This document shows, piece by piece, positions 40,984-49,143 of a DNA stretch of 64,000 bases; positions within the stretch are counted from its first letter, which is position 1, and each line of letters starts with the position of its first letter. The notes below the pieces were generated by a model. It was not told the DNA's origin. It ran no database searches and saw only the letters and a list, made by a program, of their open reading frames with translations. Origin of the DNA: Methanocorpusculum sp. (GTDB taxonomy: Archaea > Halobacteriota > Methanomicrobia > Methanomicrobiales > Methanocorpusculaceae); the NCBI RefSeq assembly GCF_030655665.1, contig NZ_JAUSPQ010000006.1, positions 62,001 to 126,000 of the forward strand, in the 5' to 3' direction. Made by a program: the position numbers and the translations under genes.

Positions 40984-42153
40984 ATGCAAAAGTTTGATGT
41001 GATTCTTATTGGGATCGGCAAAACCGGGAAAATCCTTGCAAAACAATCTGCGGCGGCAGGGAAATCAGTGGCGGTCATAGAAAAATCCGCTGACATACCT
41101 AACGGGACCTCTGTTGATCAGGCAGATATCGTATCACACTTTCTTGTGCACAAATCGGATTTTGTGAAGCTCCATCCCGGCCTCTCCTTTGATGAAAAGG
41201 ATATTTGGTATAGGAGAGCCATCCAGGAGAAGCGTCGGTTTCAGGCAACGCTCGTAAATAATGATCTTGATGAGCTGGAAAAGCTTGACAATGTTACCGT
41301 CTTTCGCGGTTCAGGGTCGGTCATCTTTGAGAATGAAGTCCAGATAAAATCCTCAAAGGAGACATCGGTCATTTCCGGATCCGAGATCGTATTTGCTTCC
41401 GTAGATCGATACATGTTTCCCGAGATCAGCGGGATTGATACCTGCCCGATCGTTTATACCCGTGAGATGCTCATGGATCTTGTGGATCTTCCAAAAAGGC
41501 TCGTCATTCTTGGCGGGGGCCAGGTCGGGCTTGAAACCGCTTCGATCTATGCGGGATTTGGCTCTACCGTCACTTTCTTAGACGAAGAGATGGTGTTTCT
41601 TTCAGAAGAAGATGAGGATATTGCTGCTGAGATCAAAAAAGCTCTTGAAGAACGGGGTGTTACCTTTAAACTCGGCTCTCATGTCGAGAAAATAGTAATG
41701 GAAAAGCGATCATCCTTGATCTCTTTGACCTCCGAGGGACAAAAACAGGAGATATCGGCCGATGCGATCCTCATAAGTCCCTGCGTGGATCATGCCGCAA
41801 ATGACGATCACCGTACGTCCTGCAGTATGTGCATCTCCCCGCCTTTTTCGCGTGTTGGACAAACTGAACGGGAGGCACGGGCGGCCGGATGCAATGTTCT
41901 GATCACAACAATTCCTGCAAGCAGCATCTTAATGGCTCAGGTCATCGGTCAGACAACCGGAATGATGAAAACGATCATCGATGCCGATACAAAAAAGATC
42001 CTCGGCGCCGGATTATTTTGTGCAGGGTCGGATGAAATCATCATCATCATACAACTGGCAATGGACCGGGATGTCGACTACACGGTTTTGCGTGACCAGG
42101 TGTTTCCTCATCCGACCATTGCCGAAGCGTTCAACGAATTATTTTCGGTGTGA
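40984..42153 (+). CDS. Pyridine nucleotide-disulfide oxidoreductase-like flavoprotein
   Basis: A 389-residue two-dinucleotide-fold protein. The FAD site is VILIGIGKTGKILAKQSAAAG (about residues 6-26), the NAD(P)H site LGGGQVGLETASIYAGFGS (about 172-190), and the C-terminal dimer domain ends HPTIAEAFNELF. The redox-active CxxxxC that follows the FAD site in lipoamide or mercuric reductases is missing; the equivalent stretch reads NGTSVDQADIVSHF. It is also shorter than typical members (about 450-470). It therefore probably does not catalyse thiol-disulfide exchange and may be a metal- or quinone-related reductase such as the RclA-like group. It converges on a MerR gene. Confidence 0.75.
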   Translation: MQKFDVILIGIGKTGKILAKQSAAAGKSVAVIEKSADIPNGTSVDQADIVSHFLVHKSDFVKLHPGLSFDEKDIWYRRAIQEKRRFQATLVNNDLDELEKLDNVTVFRGSGSVIFENEVQIKSSKETSVISGSEIVFASVDRYMFPEISGIDTCPIVYTREMLMDLVDLPKRLVILGGGQVGLETASIYAGFGSTVTFLDEEMVFLSEEDEDIAAEIKKALEERGVTFKLGSHVEKIVMEKRSSLISLTSEGQKQEISADAILISPCVDHAANDDHRTSCSMCISPPFSRVGQTEREARAAGCNVLITTIPASSILMAQVIGQTTGMMKTIIDADTKKILGAGLFCAGSDEIIIIIQLAMDRDVDYTVLRDQVFPHPTIAEAFNELFSV

Positions 42154-42167
42154 TAGAGCGAGATTTT

Positions 42168-42974
42168 TTATTTTTTCATTACCGGGATTTGGATCTCTGA
42201 GAGCCAGTCAGCGATGTTTTCCTTGTTCCAGATCCCGTCGATGTAACTCTCTCTCGGGCTTCCTGTTACCGTGTATCCGTTTTCCTCGATCCATTTGAAT
42301 ATGAATGCATATGCCTCACCAAGATTGCTGTAAGATCCTTTGTGCATTACTGATACTGCGGTGATGGCCGGCATTTTTTTGAATTTGATGTCACCCACTT
42401 CATTGCCGAATCTCTCAACTGCTTCACAATACTCGACATTTATGTCTTTTTCCCGATATTCCCCATCGAGATACACGACAAAGCAGTAACCCGGCACCGT
42501 ACATTTGAGGTCAGGGTTTGCTGCCGCACATTCCGCGCCTATTGCCGGAATCTCCGTGAAGTATGCATCATAGTTCGGGATCGTCATTTTTTTCGAGTAG
42601 ACGATACACTCGGGGATTTCTTTGATGGTTGCCTGATAATTCATAAAATATTCTTCCTCCTTTCCTTGTAAGATAAAATCGATACGGGAGAGCTGGTCGG
42701 TTTTTTCCTTAAGTTCCGTTTCAAGTCCGGCTCTTCTTTTTTCGAGAATTCCTGCGGCATCTTCTCCAGAGATTATTTTCTTTATCTCATCGAGTGAGAG
42801 ACCTGCCTGCTGAAGAGACTGGATGTAGTGAAGCTTTACAAGCTGACCGGTCGTGTAATAACGGTAGCGTGCAAGGTCGACCTTTTCCGGTTCAAGGATC
42901 CCGATTTCGTCATAATACCGCAGAGTTTTTACGGTGGTTTTGCTCATCTTCGAGAACTCGCCGATCCTAAACAT
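42168..42974 (-). CDS. MerR-family regulator with GyrI-like effector domain
   Basis: A 268-residue regulator like BmrR. Residues 1-70 form the MerR winged helix (FRIGEFSKMSKTTVKTLRYY; RYRYYTTGQLVKLHYIQ), a dimer coiled coil follows (about 75-115), and the C-terminal 155 residues are a GyrI-like ligand pocket (IPECIVYSKKMTIPNYDAYF to WIEENGYTVTGSPRESYID). Such proteins sense hydrophobic cations or drugs and untwist promoters. Tandem ATG codons at 42972-42977 follow GGGAG; the second gives the better spacing. It converges with the flavoprotein gene and has no obvious efflux gene next to it. Confidence 0.85.
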   Translation of the reverse strand: MFRIGEFSKMSKTTVKTLRYYDEIGILEPEKVDLARYRYYTTGQLVKLHYIQSLQQAGLSLDEIKKIISGEDAAGILEKRRAGLETELKEKTDQLSRIDFILQGKEEEYFMNYQATIKEIPECIVYSKKMTIPNYDAYFTEIPAIGAECAAANPDLKCTVPGYCFVVYLDGEYREKDINVEYCEAVERFGNEVGDIKFKKMPAITAVSVMHKGSYSNLGEAYAFIFKWIEENGYTVTGSPRESYIDGIWNKENIADWLSEIQIPVMKK

Positions 42975-43089
42975 CATCTCTCCCAAGGTACGATTATATT
43001 TGTGTGATAAATTCAGTATCTACTCTCCGGCAGCAGGAGAGTTGCAACTCTTTTACGTTGTTTTTTCCAAAAAGAGGAATTATGAGCAT

Positions 43090-43899
43090 TCACGCATATC
43101 CGGGCGGGTGTTCTTCCTTGTGCTTCTCATCATCTTTGCAGCCATAGAACTTTTCATAGAAGGCGGTGAAGTTCTTTTCGCATTTGGTGATGAGTCCTTC
43201 GTCAACATTCTCCTTTGGGATATTTTTTGCCAGTTCGGCGGAAAGGATCTCGACCAGCTGGAAGACGGAGTCGGGTGTCATGGTGATTTTGGTTTCGGTC
43301 CCGTTGTAGAGCACAAGCTCAAGGTTGAGTATCCAGAGAGGGGTATCACCCTCCCGTTTGAAGGTGTTGACATCGATCATATGCCAGTCTTCGTCCATGG
43401 TGCCGGCAGAGAGCGTGTATGCCTGTTGGACACGGTTCCCGTACAGCGATGTTAGATGCTGGATGATCCAGACGGCACTTTTCTGTTTTTCATCTTTGAT
43501 CGCATAGAGCAGATCTTCGAAGAATGCCGCTGAGTTGACATGACAGGCCGTCATGAGGACCATAGTAGCATTTGCTCCAAGCAGCATCGACATTGCGTTG
43601 ACGAGTTTCGGGAAGGTTTTCCTGTCGATCGGGTCAACGAGATGATATTCTAAGACTTCCCTGATTGGCTCAAGAATGGTGGGATTTGTTTCGAGAATCT
43701 CTGCAAGAGATGCAAGATCAGTAAGGAACTGTTCAGGAACAGGTTTGTGGGTATCGTGCGGCTGTTCTTCAGGCTTAGTGACTATATCTTCTGCAAGGGC
43801 TGTTTTCTTTGAAGTTTTTGCCGATTTGGGCTCAGTTGTTTTATCCGGTTTGGGTTTTGCCGTTCGTTTTTTCGGCGCAGGAGAGGAGGTATCGTTCAT
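43090..43899 (-). CDS. Unrecognised protein next to the frh operon
   Basis: A 269-residue soluble protein. Residues 1-60 are Lys/Pro/Thr-rich and probably disordered; residues 65-265 look like an ordered, mostly helical domain (PEQFLTDLASLAEILETNPT; LVNAMSMLLGANATMVLMTA; DSVFQLVEILSAELAKNI). The end is charged with His and Lys. It lies 124 bases downstream of frhB in the same direction and may be read from the hydrogenase operon. An in-frame ATG at 43914 is an alternative start; no strong ribosome site helps to decide. No family is claimed. Confidence 0.7.
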   Translation of the reverse strand: MNDTSSPAPKKRTAKPKPDKTTEPKSAKTSKKTALAEDIVTKPEEQPHDTHKPVPEQFLTDLASLAEILETNPTILEPIREVLEYHLVDPIDRKTFPKLVNAMSMLLGANATMVLMTACHVNSAAFFEDLLYAIKDEKQKSAVWIIQHLTSLYGNRVQQAYTLSAGTMDEDWHMIDVNTFKREGDTPLWILNLELVLYNGTETKITMTPDSVFQLVEILSAELAKNIPKENVDEGLITKCEKNFTAFYEKFYGCKDDEKHKEEHPPGYA

Positions 43900-44023
43900 G
43901 ATAAAGAGGTACATCTTTTAGAGATGAAAAGATGTTCGTTTGAGATCATCGGATCAAAGAGTAAGGTTCAAAAAAAAGTGTACCCGAGAGGATGGGTACA
44001 TGTCGTAATCCATTCTACACGGT

Positions 44024-44896
44024 TTAGATGTAGGGGTTACGGAGTGGTTTGAGAGCCGGGTGCTCCTTGTGCAGCCTGTGCTCAAGGTACTTCTGGTTCT
44101 TGGTGATCTTCTCGGTTGCGAGTTTCTCGACGAGTTCAAGACCTGGCTTGACTCCGTCCATTGACTCAGCAATGATCCAGCCTGCTTCGACTGCCTTGTT
44201 GAAGGCTGCCTCACCGGCTGCCGAGCGAACGAAGACGGTAGACCATCCATCCGGAGTTCCGACGGAACCGGTTGAGATATCTGCCATGTTTGCGACGTAG
44301 TCAAGACAGACGTGACATCCGGGCTGCTCATACTTGTGAGTGACCTTTAAGGGGATCTGTGAGTTTACACCGCGTTCGGTGTAGACAGAGAATTTGCCCT
44401 TTCCGATGTCCATCTTGGTGACATTGTCGATCTTGGTTGCACAGTGGTCTTCGACCATCTGGAAGAGTCCCTGGTAGGGGAAGTTCTCCATACAGAAGAT
44501 ACCAAGTGCAAGTGCGATCTTGTCGGGGACGTCACGCATACCGATCGGGTACAGCTGTGCTTTGCGTACTGCCTGGATCTGGCATGGGGTTCCGACGATA
44601 CCGATCTTGTCAAGACCATAGCTGCGGGTTGCCTCTTTGATCAGTGCAAGGTTCGGTGATACTGAGTATTTCGTTCCACGTGCTGCGAAGAGTTCTTCTA
44701 CAGTTGTGGCGATCATTGGTTCAGGCTTGTATGGCTCTGATCCTGGTCCTGCGACGATTGCTCCGTCAATAATGCCTGTCTCAAGTGCGTAGGCAAACAT
44801 TGATGTGACGATTCCTCCGTCCTGGGCCTTTGCGAGAATGTCTTCGCAGCCGGATTTAGCTTTGTAGACTGCCTTGTATTGTCCAAGATATTCCAT
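44024..44896 (-). CDS. frhB: F420-reducing hydrogenase, beta subunit
   Basis: A 290-residue iron-sulfur flavoprotein that hands electrons from the hydrogenase core to F420. Family features are AQDGGIVTSMFAYALETG (about residues 25-42, the FAD region), GTPCQIQAVRKAQ (about 101), a Cys-rich part FCMENFPYQG and QPGCHVCLDYVANMADIS (about 190-207), which give the [4Fe-4S] ligands. It is last of frhADGB, 19 bases after frhG, the classical order. Confidence 0.95.
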   Translation of the reverse strand: MEYLGQYKAVYKAKSGCEDILAKAQDGGIVTSMFAYALETGIIDGAIVAGPGSEPYKPEPMIATTVEELFAARGTKYSVSPNLALIKEATRSYGLDKIGIVGTPCQIQAVRKAQLYPIGMRDVPDKIALALGIFCMENFPYQGLFQMVEDHCATKIDNVTKMDIGKGKFSVYTERGVNSQIPLKVTHKYEQPGCHVCLDYVANMADISTGSVGTPDGWSTVFVRSAAGEAAFNKAVEAGWIIAESMDGVKPGLELVEKLATEKITKNQKYLEHRLHKEHPALKPLRNPYI

Positions 44897-44915
44897 TTTT
44901 TTCGCCTCCGGACCC

Positions 44916-45827
44916 TCAGGGTTTCATAACCTCTCCAATGAGGTTAGTGATTGCTTCATACTGTCCACAGACTTCGAAGCTGAAGAAGCTTCTCGGGCAC
45001 TGTGCGTAGCATGCTCCACATTTGATACAGAGGTCACGTTCGACCTGCGGCTTACCATACTGGATCGTGACTGCACGGACCGGGCAAGCTGCTGCGCAGC
45101 TGCCGCATCCGCAGCAGAGACCCTGGTTGATGACTTCGGTCATCAGGTCGCAGCCGCATGCTTCGGTTCCTGCTGCTGCAAGGCTCATAAGGGGCGTAAG
45201 GTATGCGGTTGCAAGTGCCTTCTGCTCGTCATTTCCTTTGAGTAACAGGAATGCCATAAGACAGACGTTTCTGATCTGTTGTGGTGTCGGTGCACATCCG
45301 GGGATGTACACGTCGACCTTGATCAGGTCGCCGATTGGCAGGAAACCCTCATGCTGGGGTTGGTTCTGCTGTCCGCCGCGGCAGAAACGGGTGGTGTTTC
45401 CGTAGCAGGCACAGCCTCCGAGAGCTACAACAATTGCTGCATTCTCACGGGTTTCTAAAATCTCTTCCATTGAGCACTCGTCGTTGATACAGACGGAACC
45501 CTCGACTAATGCGACATCCATTTTTGGGATGTGGCGCACATCGGCGAGAGTCAGACAGTAGACGAGGTCAGCGTATTTGTCGAGGATTGTAAGTAATCCT
45601 TCGTAGTTATCTGCAAGGGACACGAGACATCCGGTACAACCGCTCATGTGTACATGTCCTACAGTAATCTTGTCAGCCACTGGCTTCTCCTCCTTTGGTT
45701 TTGTAATAATTGGCTTTTGTTCGACCTTTGCGTCAGCTGGTTTTGCACCAGGCTTTGCGTCCTGTTTTCCCTCGCTGACAGCCTCATTACCGAACAGTAA
45801 GCCTTTGAGTTTATCTAATAATCCCAT
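44916..45827 (-). CDS. frhG: F420-reducing hydrogenase, gamma (small) subunit with N-terminal extension
   Basis: A 303-residue small subunit carrying three [4Fe-4S] clusters. The proximal cluster motif is HMSGCTGCLVSLADNYEG (about residues 60-77) with later Cys in GGCACYG and IPGCAPTP; two ferredoxin-type clusters lie at CCGCGSCAAACP (about 239-250) and CIKCGACYAQCP (about 268-279). The first 50 residues are unusual: an amphipathic-looking MGLLDKLKGLLFG followed by a Lys/Pro/Ala linker, before the usual subunit start near VADKITVGHVHMSG. The leading helix could attach the enzyme to the membrane. The reading frame and the ATG at 45827 are clear. Confidence 0.95.
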   Translation of the reverse strand: MGLLDKLKGLLFGNEAVSEGKQDAKPGAKPADAKVEQKPIITKPKEEKPVADKITVGHVHMSGCTGCLVSLADNYEGLLTILDKYADLVYCLTLADVRHIPKMDVALVEGSVCINDECSMEEILETRENAAIVVALGGCACYGNTTRFCRGGQQNQPQHEGFLPIGDLIKVDVYIPGCAPTPQQIRNVCLMAFLLLKGNDEQKALATAYLTPLMSLAAAGTEACGCDLMTEVINQGLCCGCGSCAAACPVRAVTIQYGKPQVERDLCIKCGACYAQCPRSFFSFEVCGQYEAITNLIGEVMKP

Positions 45828-45830
45828 TTT

Positions 45831-46313
45831 TCAGCTCTCTAATTCCTGTAAGATGACAGTTACAGTTTTGGGAACAGCTCCTTGAACTTCCGGGCTTAAT
45901 TCGAGGGCAAAGTCCTCTGAGTCCGGAGCAGGAATATACCCGGGCTGGCACCCGATAATAATAATTTCCATTTTTCCTTTCAGTCTGCCGATTGGATCGA
46001 GCAGATTTCCGGAATGGGCATCCATGTAACGTTCTTGTCTGCCTTCCGGCAGAAGGTCGGCGGGGATTTTCGTAACATCTCCGGGTTTTCCCCCGAAATC
46101 CATACAGTCCACAATGATCAGTTTCTTTGTGACTTCCGGTTCCAGCATCGAAAAGATGAGGTGAGGGCCGCCAAGGCCGACATCCATTGCTTTTACATTG
46201 TCGGGAAGTTCGTAGTCAGCTAAAGCTCTGATCACTGCCGGACCAAATCCGTCGTCGCCAAAGAGTTCGTTACCGACACCGGCGATCATTATTTCTGGGA
46301 ACAGTCCTTCCAT
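45831..46313 (-). CDS. frhD: Hydrogenase maturation protease FrhD
   Basis: A 160-residue endopeptidase that removes the C-terminal tail of FrhA after nickel insertion. The family mark GVGNELFGDDGFGP (about residues 12-25) contains the first nickel-sensing acid, and a second acid lies in IIVDCMDFGG (about 75); the conserved His is in MDAHSGNL (about 97). It lies between frhA and frhG with gaps of 9 and 3 bases, as in other methanogens. Confidence 0.93.
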   Translation of the reverse strand: MEGLFPEIMIAGVGNELFGDDGFGPAVIRALADYELPDNVKAMDVGLGGPHLIFSMLEPEVTKKLIIVDCMDFGGKPGDVTKIPADLLPEGRQERYMDAHSGNLLDPIGRLKGKMEIIIIGCQPGYIPAPDSEDFALELSPEVQGAVPKTVTVILQELES

Positions 46314-46322
46314 GGTATATGC

Positions 46323-47690
46323 TTACTCAAGGAGCTTCTGTGCAACGAGCTTGTTGTTTTCATCCAGCACAATCATGTGGGTTGCGCAGGAAACACAGGG
46401 GTCGTATGCACGGACGATAACTTCTGCAAGTTCCCAGGGTGCGCCGGTAAGTGCACGGCTGCAGGTCGGGAAGTTCCAGGTGGTCGGGACAAGCATGGAG
46501 AACCACTCGACTTTGCCGTTCCTTACTTTTGCAAGGTGAACGTCGCAGCCACGTGGTGCTTCATTTGCTGCCCATCCGATTTCGCCGTCTCCCTGTGGGA
46601 TGACGTCTGCTACGGTGGATCCGCTAGTGTTGAGTGCATCTGCTGCCTCAATCATCTTGTAGACCGAGTCCATGTATTCCATTTCACGAGCGATGTTCAG
46701 GCCGATTGCGCCTTTACGGTCGTAGTTCTTGAAGATGGACATACGTGCACGGGGACCGACTTCAACAGGCTGTCCGTCGTACAGTGGTACGCCGGTGCAT
46801 GCCTGCATCTGCGGCCATGCTTTTGCACCTGCTTTGGTGGTTCCGCCGACTGGGTATGCGGGGTCGTCCATGGTGATCTCTTCTTCACCCATATACCAGT
46901 CCCAGGGTCTGACTTCAAGCCAGCGTGCTGGGTCCCAGGTCGGGTGTTCGTCAAGAGAGGAGCTGCCGTACATTGGGTCAGCTGCCATGTAGCCCTGCTG
47001 GTGGAAACCGAGGTCTTTTGGAATTGCAACTTCGCGGCCGCACATTTCTGCCCAGTCACGTTTGCCGTAGTTCTCAAAGACTGCGATCATGAATTCCATC
47101 TGTGCACGTGCAAGCGGGAGTGCCTGCTTTGCAAGGTCGTAGACCTTTGCTTTTGCACGTGGGGTGATGTTTTTGTACATACCACCAACACGGGGGTTGG
47201 ACGGGTGTACTGCTTCGCCACCGACGATCTCGCCGATGGTCTGACCGATCATACGAAGGGTCTGGATACGCTTTGCGACAGATCTGACCGGCTCTTCAGG
47301 TGTGAAGGGGTTGATCTTTGTGTCGGTTCCTGGGAGGTACATATCCGGAAGAGCCAGGATGTCGTGCAGTGCATGGGAATGCAGTCTGTTTGCAGCCTGG
47401 AGGATAATACGCAGGAGGTATGCGTCGTCTGGGATCTCAACACCCATTGATGCTTCCATTGCCTCAGTTGCGGCAAGTGTGTGGGCAATCGGACAGATAC
47501 CACAAACACGGGAAGCGATCTTTGGGACCTGCTCATAGGTTTTACCAATGGCAAGTTTCTCTACTCCACGAACCGGTGTGATAGAAAGCCAGTCTCCGCG
47601 CTCAATGATGCCTTCATCGTTTACTTTTAAAACGAGCTTGGAGTGACCTTCATGTCTTGTGGTCGGGGAAATTTCTACTACTTTCGACAA
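46323..47690 (-). CDS. frhA: F420-reducing hydrogenase, alpha (NiFe) subunit
   Basis: A 455-residue large subunit with the NiFe active site. Nickel ligands are the cysteines of RVCGICPIAHT (about residues 61-71) and of DPCVSCATHMIV near the C-terminus. The tail after the His (VLDENNKLVAQKLLE) is the piece FrhD is expected to cleave. The gene starts with TTG (47688-47690), with GAGG about ten bases upstream; the conserved MSKVVEISPTTRHEGH begins there, so the rare start is well supported. It is first in frhADGB and uses strongly biased codons, fitting a highly expressed enzyme. Confidence 0.95.
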   Translation of the reverse strand: MSKVVEISPTTRHEGHSKLVLKVNDEGIIERGDWLSITPVRGVEKLAIGKTYEQVPKIASRVCGICPIAHTLAATEAMEASMGVEIPDDAYLLRIILQAANRLHSHALHDILALPDMYLPGTDTKINPFTPEEPVRSVAKRIQTLRMIGQTIGEIVGGEAVHPSNPRVGGMYKNITPRAKAKVYDLAKQALPLARAQMEFMIAVFENYGKRDWAEMCGREVAIPKDLGFHQQGYMAADPMYGSSSLDEHPTWDPARWLEVRPWDWYMGEEEITMDDPAYPVGGTTKAGAKAWPQMQACTGVPLYDGQPVEVGPRARMSIFKNYDRKGAIGLNIAREMEYMDSVYKMIEAADALNTSGSTVADVIPQGDGEIGWAANEAPRGCDVHLAKVRNGKVEWFSMLVPTTWNFPTCSRALTGAPWELAEVIVRAYDPCVSCATHMIVLDENNKLVAQKLLE

Positions 47691-47704
47691 TGTTTTCGCC
47701 TCAT

Positions 47705-47900
47705 CCTAAATTATTTAGGTTTTCAAACAGCTATACAGGAATATTACCATTGTCCTTTTGGATTAATGACACGTACAGAAGTACGCTAATCCATGTCTTT
47801 ATTCCGTGAGTAATTAAGTATTCCCCACACGGTTAATGACAATTCACTAACTGCGCATGTATTTTTACATGTAGTATTACTATTATTAATAAAAGTATGC
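47705..47900 (-). promoter_or_regulatory. frh operon leader and promoter region with inverted repeats
   Basis: The 427-base gap upstream of frhA contains CCTAAAT-T-ATTTAGG (47705-47719) next to the start region, a bulged hairpin GGATTA/TAATCC with inner GTAC/GTAC (47760-47792), and CATGTA-TTTT-TACATG (47856-47871). Very AT-rich stretches at about 47880-47920 contain TATA-like TTTTATTAATAAT on the minus strand, so a leader of about 170 bases is plausible. The rest, 47921-48117, holds only a GGAATTAGTTCC palindrome. Confidence 0.4.
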
Positions 47901-48117
47901 ATAAAATATTATAATTACAATCGCTATGATTATTTACGTCAAGTTCCGGGGAATCCATGGCGTTTCTGCCCCCTATTGAGTGTGCGCTCTCAGTGAGGCT
48001 CATTTTTTAGAAAAAAGGAATTAGTTCCTCCCCAATCTATTTTAGGGTGAACGGCTCTCTTTCTGACATAATCAGGAAAATTTCTGATATATTGGTCTGA
48101 TAACCGCAGCAAAAAAT

Positions 48118-49143
48118 TCAGTCATCCATTATCTTTGGGATCTGCCTTTGTACTTCCGCTGCCACATCTTTAAGGGGGATCTTCAGTTTTTGTGCAGCAT
48201 TTTTCATATCCTCAAACTCAGGCTTTATAGAAATAATACGGCCGCAGTGTTTTGACACTTTGACCCGCACGGAAAACTCCTCTCCGGAGATCGTAAACGG
48301 ATAGGATTTCCTACAGCGGTCTGCAACGATCCTCGGTTCTTCCTTTATTCGCACACCAAGAGTTCCCGTTTCCTCCATTAAAATCTCTACATGTTTTTGG
48401 TATTGATCAAGAGTCGTGATGACGGATAAGACAAATACCGGCCGGTTCTTTTTGCCAAATCCCTGCGTAACGAATACATCAACCGCCCCGGATGCCAAAA
48501 GTTGCTCAACGGTATATCCGATTATCTCTCCTGAGACATCGTCAATATTTGTCTCAAGAATGATGATCCTCTCCTCCGTCAAATCAGAAACCTCGCCCCG
48601 AACGACCAAAAGACCATACTCTTTTGCGTATCCCGTCTTCACCGGCGTCATCGAGGGGATCGATCTGCGAAAAACCGCAAGATTTGCTAAGAGAGATGCA
48701 CCAACAGGTGTTGTCAGTTCCTTATCGGTGAAAGTATCTGAAACAGGTACCCGGTGCAGAGCACAGATCTCCAGAGTTTCAGGCAGGCAGTTTCCAAGAG
48801 CGGGCGGAGCCGCATAGATCGGAAACGAAAGAAGCTCCATTGCATCCAACAGTGCGATCGGACACAAAACCTCCGGGAGTACTTGCGTGATGGAAAAATC
48901 TCCCTCATGAAACTTCGTGAATGCAGCTTCCAGATCAGAAAAAACTGCATGTGCCTTCTCTTTCGCAGCACTTGACAATCCCAAATCGTTCATCAATATC
49001 TCAGGATCGTTTCCCGTGAATCGAGACACAACATCAGCAGTATTTTTGTGCAGATCTTCAAGATCACCAAGATCAGAAAGAGCCGCCGTAAAGGCAGCTC
49101 CACTGATACCTCCGATCCGCGGATCAATGAATAACGTTTTCAT
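48118..49143 (-). CDS. larC: LarC-like nickel-insertion protein
   Basis: A 341-residue protein of the LarC (DUF111) family, which inserts nickel into the pincer nucleotide cofactor of lactate racemase-type enzymes. The second half shows the family pattern LETNIDDVSGEIIGYTVEQL (about residues 197-216), GAVDVFVTQGFGKKNRPVFVL and the terminal RVKVSKHCGRIISIKPEFED. The N-terminal GASGD-type motif is altered to RIGGISGAAFTAAL, and the protein is shorter than usual (about 400). Four bases overlap the stop of the upstream 614-residue gene (ATGA), so the pair is coupled. The pincer-synthesis genes larB and larE are not in the window. Confidence 0.75.
   Translation of the reverse strand: MKTLFIDPRIGGISGAAFTAALSDLGDLEDLHKNTADVVSRFTGNDPEILMNDLGLSSAAKEKAHAVFSDLEAAFTKFHEGDFSITQVLPEVLCPIALLDAMELLSFPIYAAPPALGNCLPETLEICALHRVPVSDTFTDKELTTPVGASLLANLAVFRRSIPSMTPVKTGYAKEYGLLVVRGEVSDLTEERIIILETNIDDVSGEIIGYTVEQLLASGAVDVFVTQGFGKKNRPVFVLSVITTLDQYQKHVEILMEETGTLGVRIKEEPRIVADRCRKSYPFTISGEEFSVRVKVSKHCGRIISIKPEFEDMKNAAQKLKIPLKDVAAEVQRQIPKIMDD

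Noticed and set aside
46377-47450. Rightward frame of 357 codons opposite frhA
   Set aside because: The Cys/Val-rich translation is an antisense shadow of a highly expressed gene; frhA is certain.
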